Assembly (NCBI RefSeq): GCF_019749255.1
Contig: NZ_JACWFH010000036.1
Span: 1 to 64,000 of the forward strand
Length of the DNA: 64,000 nucleotides
From: Mesobacillus maritimus
GTDB taxonomy: Bacteria > Bacillota > Bacilli > Bacillales > Cytobacillaceae
Direction: 5' to 3'
The notes under the pieces were generated by a model. It had not been told where the DNA came from. It did not search any database and saw nothing but the letters and a program-made list of their open reading frames with translations. Made by a program: the position numbers and the translations under genes. The stretch's first letter is position 1; each line of letters starts with the position of its first letter. Below, piece by piece: positions 31,098 through 39,388 of this stretch.

Positions 31098-31524
31098 TCC
31101 ATGTATCCCTCCTTTCATCTGCCAATAACAAGACAGTTCTTTAAAACAAGTCCCACCATAGCGTATGATTTACGCATTGCGTTTGTATAGACAAACTGTT
31201 TAGAATGGAGAAAATGGGGGAAAGACAGAGGGACATTTTAGACATGGAGACGGTTCTCTTTTTTTTAAAAAACAAAGGAAAGTTTGAGAAACCAATAGCT
31301 TTCCATTTTAATGGATAAAAAAGAATAATGAAGTAGATCTGTTACTTGGGCATAACTGAGTAGCGGGTTTTATGATGCTTCGTTCATCATGCAATACTAT
31401 GATATGCTTGTACCAGAAACGGTCAAATATTTTCGTGAAATGTTAATCTGCCCGAAAAGAGGTATCCAAGTCATACATGGTATACCTTCTTTTGACCCAT
31501 TCAATTATTAGGAGAGTAATGAAC

Positions 31525-31977
31525 ATGAAGATTTATGTGGATGCCGATGCATGCCCGGTAAAAGATATTATTATTTTTGAAGCAAGAAATGAAGGATTCC
31601 CAGTTGTTCTTGTGACCAGTTTTTCTCATTTCTCCAATAAGGAACAACCATCAGGAGTCGAGACGGTCTATGTTGATTCTGGAGCAGAAGCAGCCGATTA
31701 TCGGATTATGGGCTTAGCTAGAACGGGCGATCTGATTGTGACGCAAGATTATGGCCTCGCTTCACTTGGGTTAGCGAAAGGGTGCACCGTTCTTCATCAT
31801 AAAGGTTATCGTTATACGAATGAAAATATTGACGAACTGTTACAGTCACGTTATTTGAGCGCCATGGCCCGCAAAAGCGGCAAACGGACAAAGGGGCCCA
31901 AACCCTTTACAGAAGAGGATAGAGAAAAGTTTAGAAAACTCTTCAAATTAGCTATTTCACAAATAGAGAATACATAG
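31525..31977 (+). CDS. YaiI/YqxD family protein (UPF0178, DUF188)
   Basis: A 150-residue protein with the DUF188 signature [20 protein letters not shown] at the start. [20 protein letters not shown] is in the middle (family d-x-gpDaADd-x-i) and [11 protein letters not shown] follows. [20 protein letters not shown] with TEEDR lies near the end. The fold is PIN-like, suggesting nucleic-acid hydrolysis, but activity has not been fixed. AGGAGAG supports ATG 31525 (8 bases) rather than the ATG at 31519. An upstream in-frame extension has no site. It stands alone in a sparsely coding stretch. Confidence 0.9.
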   Translation: MKIYVDADACPVKDIIIFEARNEGFPVVLVTSFSHFSNKEQPSGVETVYVDSGAEAADYRIMGLARTGDLIVTQDYGLASLGLAKGCTVLHHKGYRYTNENIDELLQSRYLSAMARKSGKRTKGPKPFTEEDREKFRKLFKLAISQIENT

Positions 31978-32220
31978 GGGATACACGGCACCGACGCAAT
32001 CCTAGTGGATGGTTCCTCGTTAAATGGCAATAAAATAAGGCACTACAGTATAAAACGTCTTTTCTGCCACATTTAAATTTGTGGGAAAAGACGTTTTCGT
32101 TAGGTAATGAACCTTGTCCTACGGTGAAGAAAAGCATAAACCCTTAGAGATATGGGACTGACACGAATGCTCAAAATTTGATTTAACCATAGGAATAATT
32201 TTAACAGTTTCAATTAGCTT

Positions 32221-32240
32221 GGTTGGTAAAAATACCAACC
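32221..32240. repeat. 20-bp perfect palindrome
   Basis: GGTTGGTA AAAA TACCAACC. It lies in an otherwise empty 580-base gap (31978-32556) between the DUF188 and hydrolase genes. It could be a protein-binding site or a weak terminator; no further support. Confidence 0.4.
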
Positions 32241-32556
32241 TTTACGAAGCTATCTAAGATGTATCTCGATAAGTTAAATCATTCATACTCACAATTTGAA
32301 AAATTCCCTTTTTGTATCATCGAATAAAGTGTCTTTTTTCTTCTATTAGATCTTTCATTCCTTTATTAGAAGTGGTCGGATAAGCTGCTGGGGGGATCAT
32401 TATGTACGGGCTCACTACAGAATTGAATTCTCCAAGTAAAGGAAAATGTTAATCTATCAATACCTATAGGTAGATTTTTAAAAGTTCACGCAGGTCAACC
32501 GGTGTTCTTGTCGAAACCTAGACATATGGAAATTCATTGAATTGGAGGAAAAATCG

Positions 32557-33147
32557 ATGGCAGAAGTTTTGTTGTTACACCATGTTTTAGGTCGAACGAA
32601 GGGGATAGAAGAAATTGCTGATCAACTGAGAGATGCGGGACATACTGTGCACGTGCCAGATTTATTTAACGGCCGTATATTTTCCTCACTAGAGGAAGGC
32701 TTGGCCTTTGTGAAGGAAATCGGTTTTGCAGAAGTAAGGGCGCGCGGCGTTCGGGCAGGCAGTGAGCTCTCGCGCGATGTCGTCTATGCTGGTTTTTCAC
32801 TCGGTGTCCCGGCAGCACAGCAGCTCGCTCAAACTCGGGAAGGCGCCAGAGGCGCACTGTTTTTTCATGCTTGCCTCCCGACCTCGGCGTTTGAATCTCA
32901 GTGGCCGGCCGATTTGCCTGTGCAAATTCACGCCATGAGTGAAGATCCTTTTTTCATTGAAGATGGCGACTTCAACGCGGCCCGTGAGCTTGTGACGTCG
33001 GCCAATCATGCCGAACTTTTCCTGTACGAAGGCAAGGAACATCTCTTCACCGATAGTAGTTTACCGTCTTACAATGCTGACGCGACAAAACTTGTAATCA
33101 AGCGAGTTCTCGATTTTCTGGCATTTCAGCAACTGGGACATAGCTAG
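32557..33147 (+). CDS. dienelactone hydrolase-family protein
   Basis: A 196-residue alpha/beta hydrolase: EVLLLHHVLGRTKGIEEIAD, then HTVHVPDLFNGRIFSSLEEG. The nucleophile elbow YAGFSLGVPAA has Ser where dienelactone hydrolase uses Cys. Catalytic Asp is in HAMSEDPFFIEDGDF and His in YEGKEHLFTDSS, the normal order. The natural substrate is unknown. The site GGAGG is 9 bases before ATG 32557. Base composition is clearly more GC-rich than the neighbours, especially over 32730-33030 (GCGCGC, CCGGC, GGCGCC runs), which suggests acquisition from a higher-GC relative. Confidence 0.85.
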   Translation: MAEVLLLHHVLGRTKGIEEIADQLRDAGHTVHVPDLFNGRIFSSLEEGLAFVKEIGFAEVRARGVRAGSELSRDVVYAGFSLGVPAAQQLAQTREGARGALFFHACLPTSAFESQWPADLPVQIHAMSEDPFFIEDGDFNAARELVTSANHAELFLYEGKEHLFTDSSLPSYNADATKLVIKRVLDFLAFQQLGHS

Positions 33148-33215
33148 ACAACAATAGTAAGAAAAGCGAAGAGTGCCTGTTTAAGAACCTTGACTGGAGC
33201 AAATCAACGGAGATA

Positions 33216-33413
33216 ATGAAATCATTGAACCAAATTGCCTCGTTCGCTTCCTTTCATCAATTGTTAAACGAGATCTACGTCCCAACCAAATACGAACGAA
33301 GTACGGAGGGATATATGGTTATTTTAATAAGTGATGTAAGTAGTACGGGTAAAACCTTGATGGGCCAAAAGTTACTAGAAAAATACCATATTCCCTATCT
33401 TTATAATAAATAG
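33216..33413 (+). pseudogene. truncated P-loop kinase remnant
   Basis: From ATG 33315 (after GGAGGG) the frame reads VILISDVSSTGKTLMGQKLL and EKYHIPYLYNK, then stops. This is the N-terminus of a P-loop nucleotide/small-molecule kinase with its Walker A changed (Asp where the first Gly of G-x-x-x-x-GKT is expected) and everything after residue ~32 missing. The 33 codons upstream of ATG 33315 that stay open by chance do not look coding. The sequence directly after the stop belongs to a duplicated segment also seen at 35025. Confidence 0.5.
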
Positions 33414-33515
33414 CGGTGACCAAGGAATATAGTAGATGAAGTAGAAGTTGGAGAATTATCCAGAAGAGAATCAGCAGAAAAAGAGAATGAATAAGGAAAA
33501 GCTGAGAGGGGAGCG
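33413..33515 (+). repeat. direct repeat, copy 1 (partner 35025-35140)
   Basis: AGCGGTGACCAAGGAA, GTAGAAGTTGGAGAATTAT, AGCAGAAAAAGAGAATGA and AAGGAAAAG blocks appear in the same order at 35025-35140 with scattered changes and small indels. The repeat does not encode a recognised protein now. It points to an old duplication of the locus between the kinase remnant and this position. Confidence 0.6.
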
Positions 33516-33593
33516 GATGCAATGTACACTTTAATGAAATTCGAGGATTAAAGTGCTCTTCAAGAAACGCTCCCGTTTGCTTCAATGAATGAT

Positions 33594-33659
33594 TTAATCT
33601 TCAATTACTTCGATTAAATCGGTATGTATTTTAACAAAATAACTTTCTAAATTAAGGTT
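33594..33659 (-). pseudogene. C-terminal fragment, paralogue of the 34215 gene
   Basis: On the minus strand this reads NLESYFVKIHTDLIEVIED and stop. The intact-end gene at 34215 ends GYFVNIHTNLIEVIED. The match covers ~20 codons plus the stop and is conserved at the protein level. The rest of the gene copy is absent. Together with the 33413 repeat it shows that this part of the window was duplicated and then mostly deleted. Confidence 0.65.
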
Positions 33660-33712
33660 AACCAAAAATAGTTAACATTTTGTTAATCTTATAATACGAA
33701 AGGTCAGTCAGT

Positions 33713-33901
33713 TTAATATAATGACGGAGGACTATCATCCATCGTATTAGTAAGAATTAAATATATTAGTATATTAGCACCAGGTAATAAAATAAAAATT
33801 AGTCTTACTGCCAAAGAAGATATATTGAAATACTCAGCTATACCTCCACAAACACCACTTATAGACTTATCTTTTGAAGACTTTTTCAACTTGTTTTTCA
33901 A
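33713..33901 (-). CDS. PspC-domain protein, 62 aa
   Basis: KSISGVCGGIAEYFNISSLA and VRLIFILLPGANILIYLIL are the PspC domain signature (g-v-cgGiaey-f-xid-x-xlvRl-x-f), with one membrane segment at residues ~32-50. The length is the usual one for single-domain members. PspC-domain proteins sit in the membrane and take part in envelope-stress signalling. Starts at ATG 33901 with GGGGGA nearby. It lies between gene relics but is itself intact. Confidence 0.85.
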   Translation of the reverse strand: MKNKLKKSSKDKSISGVCGGIAEYFNISSLAVRLIFILLPGANILIYLILTNTMDDSPPSLY

Positions 33902-34214
33902 TAAATCCCCCTATTAATCAAGCATGACTTGAATAAATACTCAAAAATATCCAATGCTCTTGTTAAAAATTATGCTTTTGTTCGTGTCTAAGAAATAATT
34001 TCTTATCCATATAAGACCCATAAAATTCCAAATTACCATTTAATTATCAAATTATATCACAGTTTAGTTAGCAATTATTGTGCAATATGGTATGTAGTTT
34101 TAAATAAAAAAATAGTCCATTTTGAAGTACAATTTAATGTTTGGTACTCCAGTCTGAACTACTTACACTCACTTAGAGTGTTTTTAATTTTGGAGAAAAC
34201 AGGGATATTAAGAT

Positions 34215-34684
34215 TTAATCTTCAATGACTTCGATTAAATTGGTATGTATGTTAACAAAATAACCTTCTAATAAATGTTCTAACTTTCCATTAAGTTCGT
34301 AATACTTATTGTCCGCTTTTTCTATCATACGATAAAAATCATTCTCTAGATTCTCGTCATGTTCTAAAGCTACGTATAATTGCCACAATGGTTCAAGGTG
34401 CTCGTTCAAAATCACAGCATAATCATGAGCATCTATTTTCTCAAGAATAAGGATTAGCTCTTTCTTGTAATGATTTATGCCTACCTCATTGATATAATCA
34501 GAAAACCACGTAAATAACATTTCATGCCCGCCGCTTTCAAGTTCTGAATAATATTGAAATACAAGGAAAGCCTCATTAGTGGTTTTATTTCTGTAGGGAA
34601 ATCATATTTGCATATCTCTTCGATAACAGCATTCCATATATCCTCATGATTCAGTAAAGCAGTTCTGTTCATTGTAGGCTTCAA
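34215..34684 (-). pseudogene. frameshifted DMP19/DUF4375-like gene
   Basis: Two overlapping minus-strand frames form one gene. The first (TTG 34684 after GGAGGG) reads ALLNHEDIWNAVIEEICKYD and FPTEIK. The second continues as TTNEAFLVFQYYSELESGGH and EMLFTWFSDYINEVGINHYK to IHTNLIEVIED. They join if one A is added to the run of four A (plus-strand T 34583-34586), giving ~156 aa. Its pattern (y-x-ele-ngG-x-x-q-f-f-x-n, then helical repeats) recalls DMP19/DUF4375 proteins. It may be a real inactivating mutation or a sequencing error in a homopolymer. A C-terminal fragment of a sister copy is at 33594. Confidence 0.7.
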
Positions 34685-35024
34685 TGTATTCCCTCCATAT
34701 AAGTAAGTGTACTCTATCCTCTAAAGTCTATTCCATAGTTTTTATTATACACCCGTGCAAGTGCTCATCCTACTATGAACAGATTATCCTTTCTTGATAA
34801 CCAGTTTAAAAATGTCGGTATGTTAGCCTCGGGAAAAGTTCAATAATCAAAACAATAGCATGTGAAGCACAGAAAAGCTCCCCAGAGAATACTAAAAGAG
34901 AAGGTCTTACCTATGAGAGACCTAAATGGGGATATCGTCATCCGAACACAATGATTAAAAGGAAGTGCATCACTTGGCTTAAAGACATGATCGAACAGTT
35001 TACAAGGATGAATGTTCAAGAAAT

Positions 35025-35140
35025 AGCGGTGACCAGGGAAAATATAGAGGTTTAAATAAAAGTTGAAGAATAATATAGAAGAGGATTAGCAGAAAAAGAG
35101 AATGAGCAAGGAAAAGTTATGGAAGGGGGAGTTGATTTTG
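35025..35140 (+). repeat. direct repeat, copy 2 (partner 33413-33515)
   Basis: A diverged copy of the 33413 segment, containing AGCGGTGACCAGGGAA, AAAAGTTGAAGAATAATAT and AGCAGAAAAAGAGAATGA. A shorter related piece (AAAGTTGGAGAATAATATG) is at about 52085. The region 34690-35237 otherwise shows only short, start-less pieces such as ITWLKDMIEQFTRMNVQEIA near 34970-35030, probably another relic. Confidence 0.55.
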
Positions 35141-35237
35141 ACTAATGACTGGAAAACAATTCTTTCGTAAAATAGAGGAGTTATAGAATAATAATCAAAA
35201 AAATGTTGATGTTGGCCATTGTCGAAGGGCTGTATAA

Positions 35238-35594
35238 ATGGTGGTGATAAAAATAAAAACGCTAGCCTTATATATTTTTGGGTTTGTTCGATTTGTTATC
35301 TTAGTTATATCGATAGTATTGAGTATGTGGTTCTTCATAGTAGCTATATTTTCAGGGATTGCTGCAATTGGAGAAACTCAAGAAGAGTGGGTTTATGTAT
35401 TAACACAATATCTATATTTTCTGGTTTGTGCTTTAGTAATAGGTTTGATGAACGAATTCGAAAAGAAAATAAATAATGAGGATTATGATATAAGCACAAA
35501 TATGTGGTTACTCGATTTATATATGCTTATATTAATAGCTCATTATGAATTACCAAAAAAACTATTAATGAAAATGATGGGGAGTTCTAAGTGA
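35238..35594 (+). CDS. membrane protein, 118 aa
   Basis: Hydrophobic segments at residues ~8-25 (LALYIFGFVRFVILVISIVL), ~27-45 (SMWFFIVAIFSGIAAI) and ~55-72 (YLYFLVCALVIGLMNEF), then a polar loop and a last amphipathic region. No family is recognised. The ATG 35238 is only loosely preceded by a purine stretch. An overlapping frame (35219-35476) in another phase is a shadow. A terminator follows directly, supporting a real transcript. Confidence 0.5.
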   Translation: MVVIKIKTLALYIFGFVRFVILVISIVLSMWFFIVAIFSGIAAIGETQEEWVYVLTQYLYFLVCALVIGLMNEFEKKINNEDYDISTNMWLLDLYMLILIAHYELPKKLLMKMMGSSK

Positions 35595-35598
35595 AAGG

Positions 35599-35621
35599 CC
35601 AGGTCAAGTTACCTGGTTTTT
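35599..35621 (+). terminator. intrinsic terminator
   Basis: CCAGGT pairs with ACCTGG, followed by TTTTTGTG; immediately after the stop of the membrane protein gene. Confidence 0.7.
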
Positions 35622-35866
35622 GTGTTGTGGAATGTTTTAAGCATGATACTTGCAGGGATCAGTAAAAAAAAGTGCTTTAGTCATTTCTAAACTTTAATAT
35701 ACTAGTGAAGAAATGTTTTACATTTAAAAAGCTGTGAGTTCAAATACACGATTTTCCACAACCGAGCGGAAAAGTGGAAGATTCAATGTGGATCAGCAAC
35801 TCTTTTTTCTTATTCGACTAAAGGAGCAGTTTTCCACAATCGGGACATTTTTGAATAAGATTACAA

Positions 35867-35907
35867 AAAAAGTCGATTTCCCAACATAAAAGGAAATCGA
35901 CTTTTTT
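35867..35907. terminator. strong bidirectional terminator
   Basis: AAAAAGTCGATTTCC pairs with GGAAATCGACTTTTT around a 10-base loop. It lies 36 bases after the end of the minus-strand gene at 35943. Confidence 0.8.
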
Positions 35908-35942
35908 GCAAAAAATCAAATATCAAGATTATTTTCTGAATC

Positions 35943-36146
35943 CTATTTTTCTTTATTATAATCTTCCTTTTTATTAATTGTATTCAGTACAAAACAAACT
36001 ATGGCTGTAATAGCTAGAGGAAGAAAAGCCATATGAACCTCTGACAAAGCATCTCTCTTAGCGTAAAGTATTAATACAAAACTGGAAACAATAACATATG
36101 TTATTACTATAATGATATTCATTACAAATCTATGTTTATTTTTCAT
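35943..36146 (-). CDS. two-segment membrane protein, 67 aa
   Basis: Hydrophobic helices at residues ~8-28 (VMNIIIVITYVIVSSFVLIL) and ~38-57 (MAFLPLAITAIVCFVLNTI) with basic ends (KNKHR at the start, INKKEDYNKEK at the end). ATG 36146 has AGAGGAG at 6 bases; the open frame extends seven codons. No family is recognised. It diverges from the PadR operon; the intergenic region contains GATGCAAGGTA (36207) whose inverted partner TACCTTGCAT is at 36440, so the two promoters might share a regulator. Confidence 0.55.
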   Translation of the reverse strand: MKNKHRFVMNIIIVITYVIVSSFVLILYAKRDALSEVHMAFLPLAITAIVCFVLNTINKKEDYNKEK

Positions 36147-36442
36147 AATGTTCTCCTCTATTTCCATAGCAATTAAGATATAATACTTTCATTATAATTT
36201 ATAAAGTGATGCAAGGTAAGGTAAGAACCGGATTGCTGTTAAATGAAATTTATTAAATATGAGCTTCTTGTTTAATCCAGAAACGGGCGTGATTGTAGAA
36301 TAAACGCCTCTTTTTCTTCTTCAACTAAAGGGTGGGATTGTTCAGCAAGAATATTCGTTTTTTCACTAACGGTGCAGGTTTGTAGAATATAAAGACTGTC
36401 GTAATGGCAGTTTTATATTTTTAACTTTTTTAAATGAATACC

Positions 36443-36471
36443 TTGCATTATATAGTAATGTGAAATATATT
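36443..36471 (+). promoter_or_regulatory. possible PadR operator within promoter
   Basis: TTGCAT (36443-36448) and TATATT (36466-36471), 17 bp apart, resemble -35 and -10 hexamers. The palindrome CATTA-TATAG-TAATG (36446-36460) lies between them. A PadR-type gene starts 20 bases downstream and PadR proteins are usually autoregulatory. A weak point: the implied start would fall on the ribosome site, so the true -10 may differ. Confidence 0.4.
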
Positions 36472-36491
36472 TAATTAGGAGGTGGACAAAA

Positions 36492-36842
36492 TTGGAAGTG
36501 AATAAAGAAGTTTTAAAAGGTCATATTGATACGCTTATCCTCTCGTTATTGCATAGCAGGGATATGTATGGATATGAATTGGCTAAATTGGTTCGAGAAA
36601 AAAGTAATGAACAGTTTGAATTAAAAGAAGGTACGCTTTATTTGTCTTTAAAGCGATTAGAAAAAAATAAATGGATTTCTTCCTACTGGGGGGATGAACA
36701 AGGACCAGGAGGAAGAAGAAAATATTATAAACTTACACCTTTAGGTGAAGAAGGTTTTGAGGAAAAACGTTTGGAATGGGAATTTGTCAAAAAAATTATT
36801 GATTCGTTTTTAGAAGGAGGAAAGAAGCATGAAACAAATTGA
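36492..36842 (+). CDS. PadR-family transcriptional regulator
   Basis: A 116-residue winged-helix protein: LKGHIDTLILSLLHSRDMYG, YELAKLVREKSNEQFELKEG, TLYLSLKRLEKNKWISSYWG, then GPGGRRKYYKLTPLGEEGF. This is the complete PadR pattern, with Y-G-Yel and l-yp-x-L-x-r-Le-x-x-g and the R-x-R-x-Y-x-lT-x-x-G wing. Start TTG 36492 with AGGAGGTGG at 8 bases. It overlaps the next gene by 14 bases and thus is translationally coupled to a permease-prefix-domain protein. This regulator-membrane protein pair is common in Firmicutes and often answers envelope-active compounds. Confidence 0.9.
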   Translation: MEVNKEVLKGHIDTLILSLLHSRDMYGYELAKLVREKSNEQFELKEGTLYLSLKRLEKNKWISSYWGDEQGPGGRRKYYKLTPLGEEGFEEKRLEWEFVKKIIDSFLEGGKKHETN

Positions 36843-37671
36843 AGCATTTGTTGATTCGGTTTATCAAAATGTAGGAGGAAACAAAAAAGAAATACAAGAA
36901 TTAAAAGCAGAAATGAAAAATCATTTGTTAGAGGCAGTTCACGAGTTAAAAAATGAGGGGAAAACAGAGCAAGAAGCTATCAAAATTGCCATCGAGCGTT
37001 TCGGTGGAGAACAAGAAATGCGTTCTGTTGTCGGTCAATTGTTTAAAGCACAGAAAACATTTGCAAAAAGGGTACTTTATATAGCTTTTACATTCCTTAT
37101 TTGTAGTTTCATTGCATGGGGGGTTATTTGGGGGAATGAGTTGAAAAATGCTAATGAAAACTCTGCTATTATTACAAATATATTGAGTATAGTTAAGAAC
37201 AAAGAAGTAATTTCGGAAGATATGAAAGAGGAAATCGAAGCATTAGTGCAAGACACAGACCATATCTCGAAAGTTGAAATTATCAACGCAGGTGAGGGTG
37301 GAGTAACTTGGGAAGATATTGATAATTACTTTGACTATGTTAGAGAAGCGAAACCAACTTACCAATATGAAAGAGAGTTGTGGTCTCCTGAATGGCTGCT
37401 TGTTGACTATTTCACATATGGATTTGGAGAAGATGATAATGAATGGTTTGTAAATATTGAACATAGAAATTTTGATACTCTTGTGCCATTAAGTTTGTAT
37501 ATTGGTTTTGCAGTATACGCAACTTTATTTACCATTTGGGCAATCATTAACGCTTATCATCATAGACGATTGAATACTGGTTGGGTTATTGCTTTTGCTT
37601 TATTCAATGTGATTGGTTATTTGGTTTATTTTTTAGTTGGGAAAAAGGTTCAATCAAACACAATTAGTTGA
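36829..37671 (+). CDS. membrane protein with permease prefix domain 1
   Basis: A 280-residue protein. The N-terminal domain (residues 1-70) reads EIQELKAEMKNHLLEAVHEL, TEQEAIKIAIERFGGEQEMR, the permease prefix domain 1 pattern (elkeE-x-x-hl-x-x-x-a-x-x-l-x-x-x-G-x-s-x-x-eA-x-x-x-Ai-x-rfG). One membrane segment at ~85-103, an extracytoplasmic domain (105-220) and two C-terminal segments (~223-243, ~255-273) follow. Partner of the PadR gene with a 14-base overlap and its own AGGAGG. In related systems this domain is fused to ABC permeases; here no transporter is fused or adjacent. Confidence 0.82.
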   Translation: MKQIEAFVDSVYQNVGGNKKEIQELKAEMKNHLLEAVHELKNEGKTEQEAIKIAIERFGGEQEMRSVVGQLFKAQKTFAKRVLYIAFTFLICSFIAWGVIWGNELKNANENSAIITNILSIVKNKEVISEDMKEEIEALVQDTDHISKVEIINAGEGGVTWEDIDNYFDYVREAKPTYQYERELWSPEWLLVDYFTYGFGEDDNEWFVNIEHRNFDTLVPLSLYIGFAVYATLFTIWAIINAYHHRRLNTGWVIAFALFNVIGYLVYFLVGKKVQSNTIS

Positions 37672-38115
37672 TTTCTACTTGAACTAACGGGTGCGTTAAT
37701 CCAAGAAGGATAACCACCTTTTTTATTACTTATTGAACAAACGGTGCAGGTTAGTTGAAGAAGGATGATTGTTTCTAATTGCCGAATTATTTAGATTAGC
37801 CAAATAAGGAGTTGTTCCCACATGCAACGGATAAAACTTTTGATTAAAATGTTCCTGAATGAACCTTTGTGCTTGTTCTGTAATATGTATTTTCCTATCT
37901 ATTAGGTCATTATTTTAGTTTTAGTTTTATAATAGATTGTAATTAGCATATAAAAAGATGAAAATTAAAAACGGTTGCTTTAGTTAAACAATCAGATGAA
38001 TCTATAAAACAATCTAGGAAAGTTAATATCCTAGTCCTTTTGTTTTGCAAAATTTTTTTATAATCTCGACGCTTCTTAAACGAAAGCACCATGCAGTTTA
38101 CCATGACTAAACAAT
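37672..38115. other. non-coding gap
   Basis: No gene is visible. It carries degenerate ACGGTGCAGGTT-type pieces (37741, also at 36376 and, as ACGGGTGCG, at 37688) next to AAGAAGG. Such short repeats lie around the PadR locus on both sides and look like eroded dispersed repeat DNA. A weak hairpin CTAGGA/TCCTAG lies near 38015-38035. Confidence 0.35.
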
Positions 38116-38793
38116 TTATTTGCTTAAATTTACTATGACTAAAGGTAACTCCGACAAATCATTAACGATGGAATCTGCCTCAACATGATCCCAATGAAAG
38201 TCTCTTTTCCAAATGCCTTTCATTCCTACATGTTGAGCGGCTTTTACATCATTCTCAGGATGGTCTCCCATAAATATGCTTTCATTTGGTGAAATCTTAA
38301 GTTTCTCTAATGCTCTGAGAAATATTTTGGGGTCTGGCTTTTTCATTCCTTCCCATTCAGATATTAAAATCGTATCAAAATACTGATCTATACCCAATGA
38401 CTTAATATTATCCATTTGAAATTGACCATATCCATTTGAAATGATCCCTAAAACAAGATGGTTACTTTTCAATTCTTTCAACATTTCGTTAAGGTTAGGA
38501 AAAGGAACACAGTGATTCTTAAATTCACGAACATAATCTTGGAGCAATGCTTCCCAAGTGATATCAGCAATCTTACATTCATCAACTAATTGCTGATATA
38601 CTTTATCTTTCCAAACATACCCACGGTTATCTAATTCTATAAAACGTGACACATACTGGTCTTTTGGAATATGACCTATTAGTTTAGCTAACCTGTCATA
38701 TTGCCTCTCGATGAACATTCTTACTGATTCATCTCTGTTTAATAACGTTCCGTCTAAATCAAATAACACAGCTTTAATCACGATTGAAGACAC
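38116..38793 (-). CDS. HAD-superfamily hydrolase (subfamily IA)
   Basis: A 225-residue phosphatase-like protein: motif I AVLFDLDGTLLNRDES (residues ~8-23), motif II LGIISNGYGQFQ near 111, motif III Lys in EWEGMKKPDPKIFLRAL near 142, and motif IV FMGDHPENDVKAAQHVG near 170. The helical cap between 25 and 95 places it with YjjG/HAD-IA pyrimidine-nucleotide or sugar phosphatases. Substrate unknown. The ATG at 38793 or the nearby internal starts have only a moderate site (GGGAGAG). It is a second, unrelated HAD protein in the window besides 23422. Confidence 0.85.
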   Translation of the reverse strand: MSSIVIKAVLFDLDGTLLNRDESVRMFIERQYDRLAKLIGHIPKDQYVSRFIELDNRGYVWKDKVYQQLVDECKIADITWEALLQDYVREFKNHCVPFPNLNEMLKELKSNHLVLGIISNGYGQFQMDNIKSLGIDQYFDTILISEWEGMKKPDPKIFLRALEKLKISPNESIFMGDHPENDVKAAQHVGMKGIWKRDFHWDHVEADSIVNDLSELPLVIVNLSK

Positions 38794-38934
38794 TCTCCCA
38801 AACTTTAGAATAACTAACCTACTCTCTAGTAAAATAGCACCTGCGCATCTAGTAAGAACATACGTATTAGCTAGAGTGAAATTTCATACACACTAAATGA
38901 TTATGGCTTCACAACGTCAACAATCAGGGAAGGG

Positions 38935-39129
38935 AAGTCATCACCTGGGTTTCGAGGGTCATACTTCTTGGAACGAAAAATGACACTACTTTTCTATCCC
39001 AATCATTCTGATAAAAGTTACCTTGCTCATCAAAATACTCAAATAAATGTAACTTTATACCCAACCTGGATAATTATGATAATCCACTGCACCAATAACT
39101 AGCTTTATTTCAACCCGAGTTATAACCAT
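38935..39129 (-). pseudogene. frameshifted small gene
   Basis: An ideal site AGAGGAGAAAGCG precedes ATG 39129 on the minus strand. The frame reads VITRVEIKLVIGAVDYHNYP and GWV, then stops (TAA). A one-base shift continues as KLHLFEYFDEQGNFYQNDWD and RKVVSFFVPRSM. The joined product is a coherent small protein of ~65 residues. I do not recognise the family; small v-x-l-x-DG-x-V-D-Y-x-x-x-PGWVkv proteins occur in bacilli. It is clearly a gene that lost its frame in the middle. Confidence 0.6.
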
Positions 39130-39388
39130 CGCTTTCTCCTCTTAAGCTTAATTCCTTACTATTTTCGACCCAAAACATCATTTTCCTACTCCAATTAACC
39201 TGTATCTATAATTAAATAATAAAGAACGAAATTCCATCCAATATGGTAAAATTTATTCTTAGTTGCAAAATTTATATAACTAAGTAGCTTTCATTCCTAG
39301 AGTAAGAAATCTTTGCTGCAACTTAAATGAACAATTTTATACATATATCGTCCTAAAGACTTTCTGAAGCGAAAAGGAGAGGAAATAA

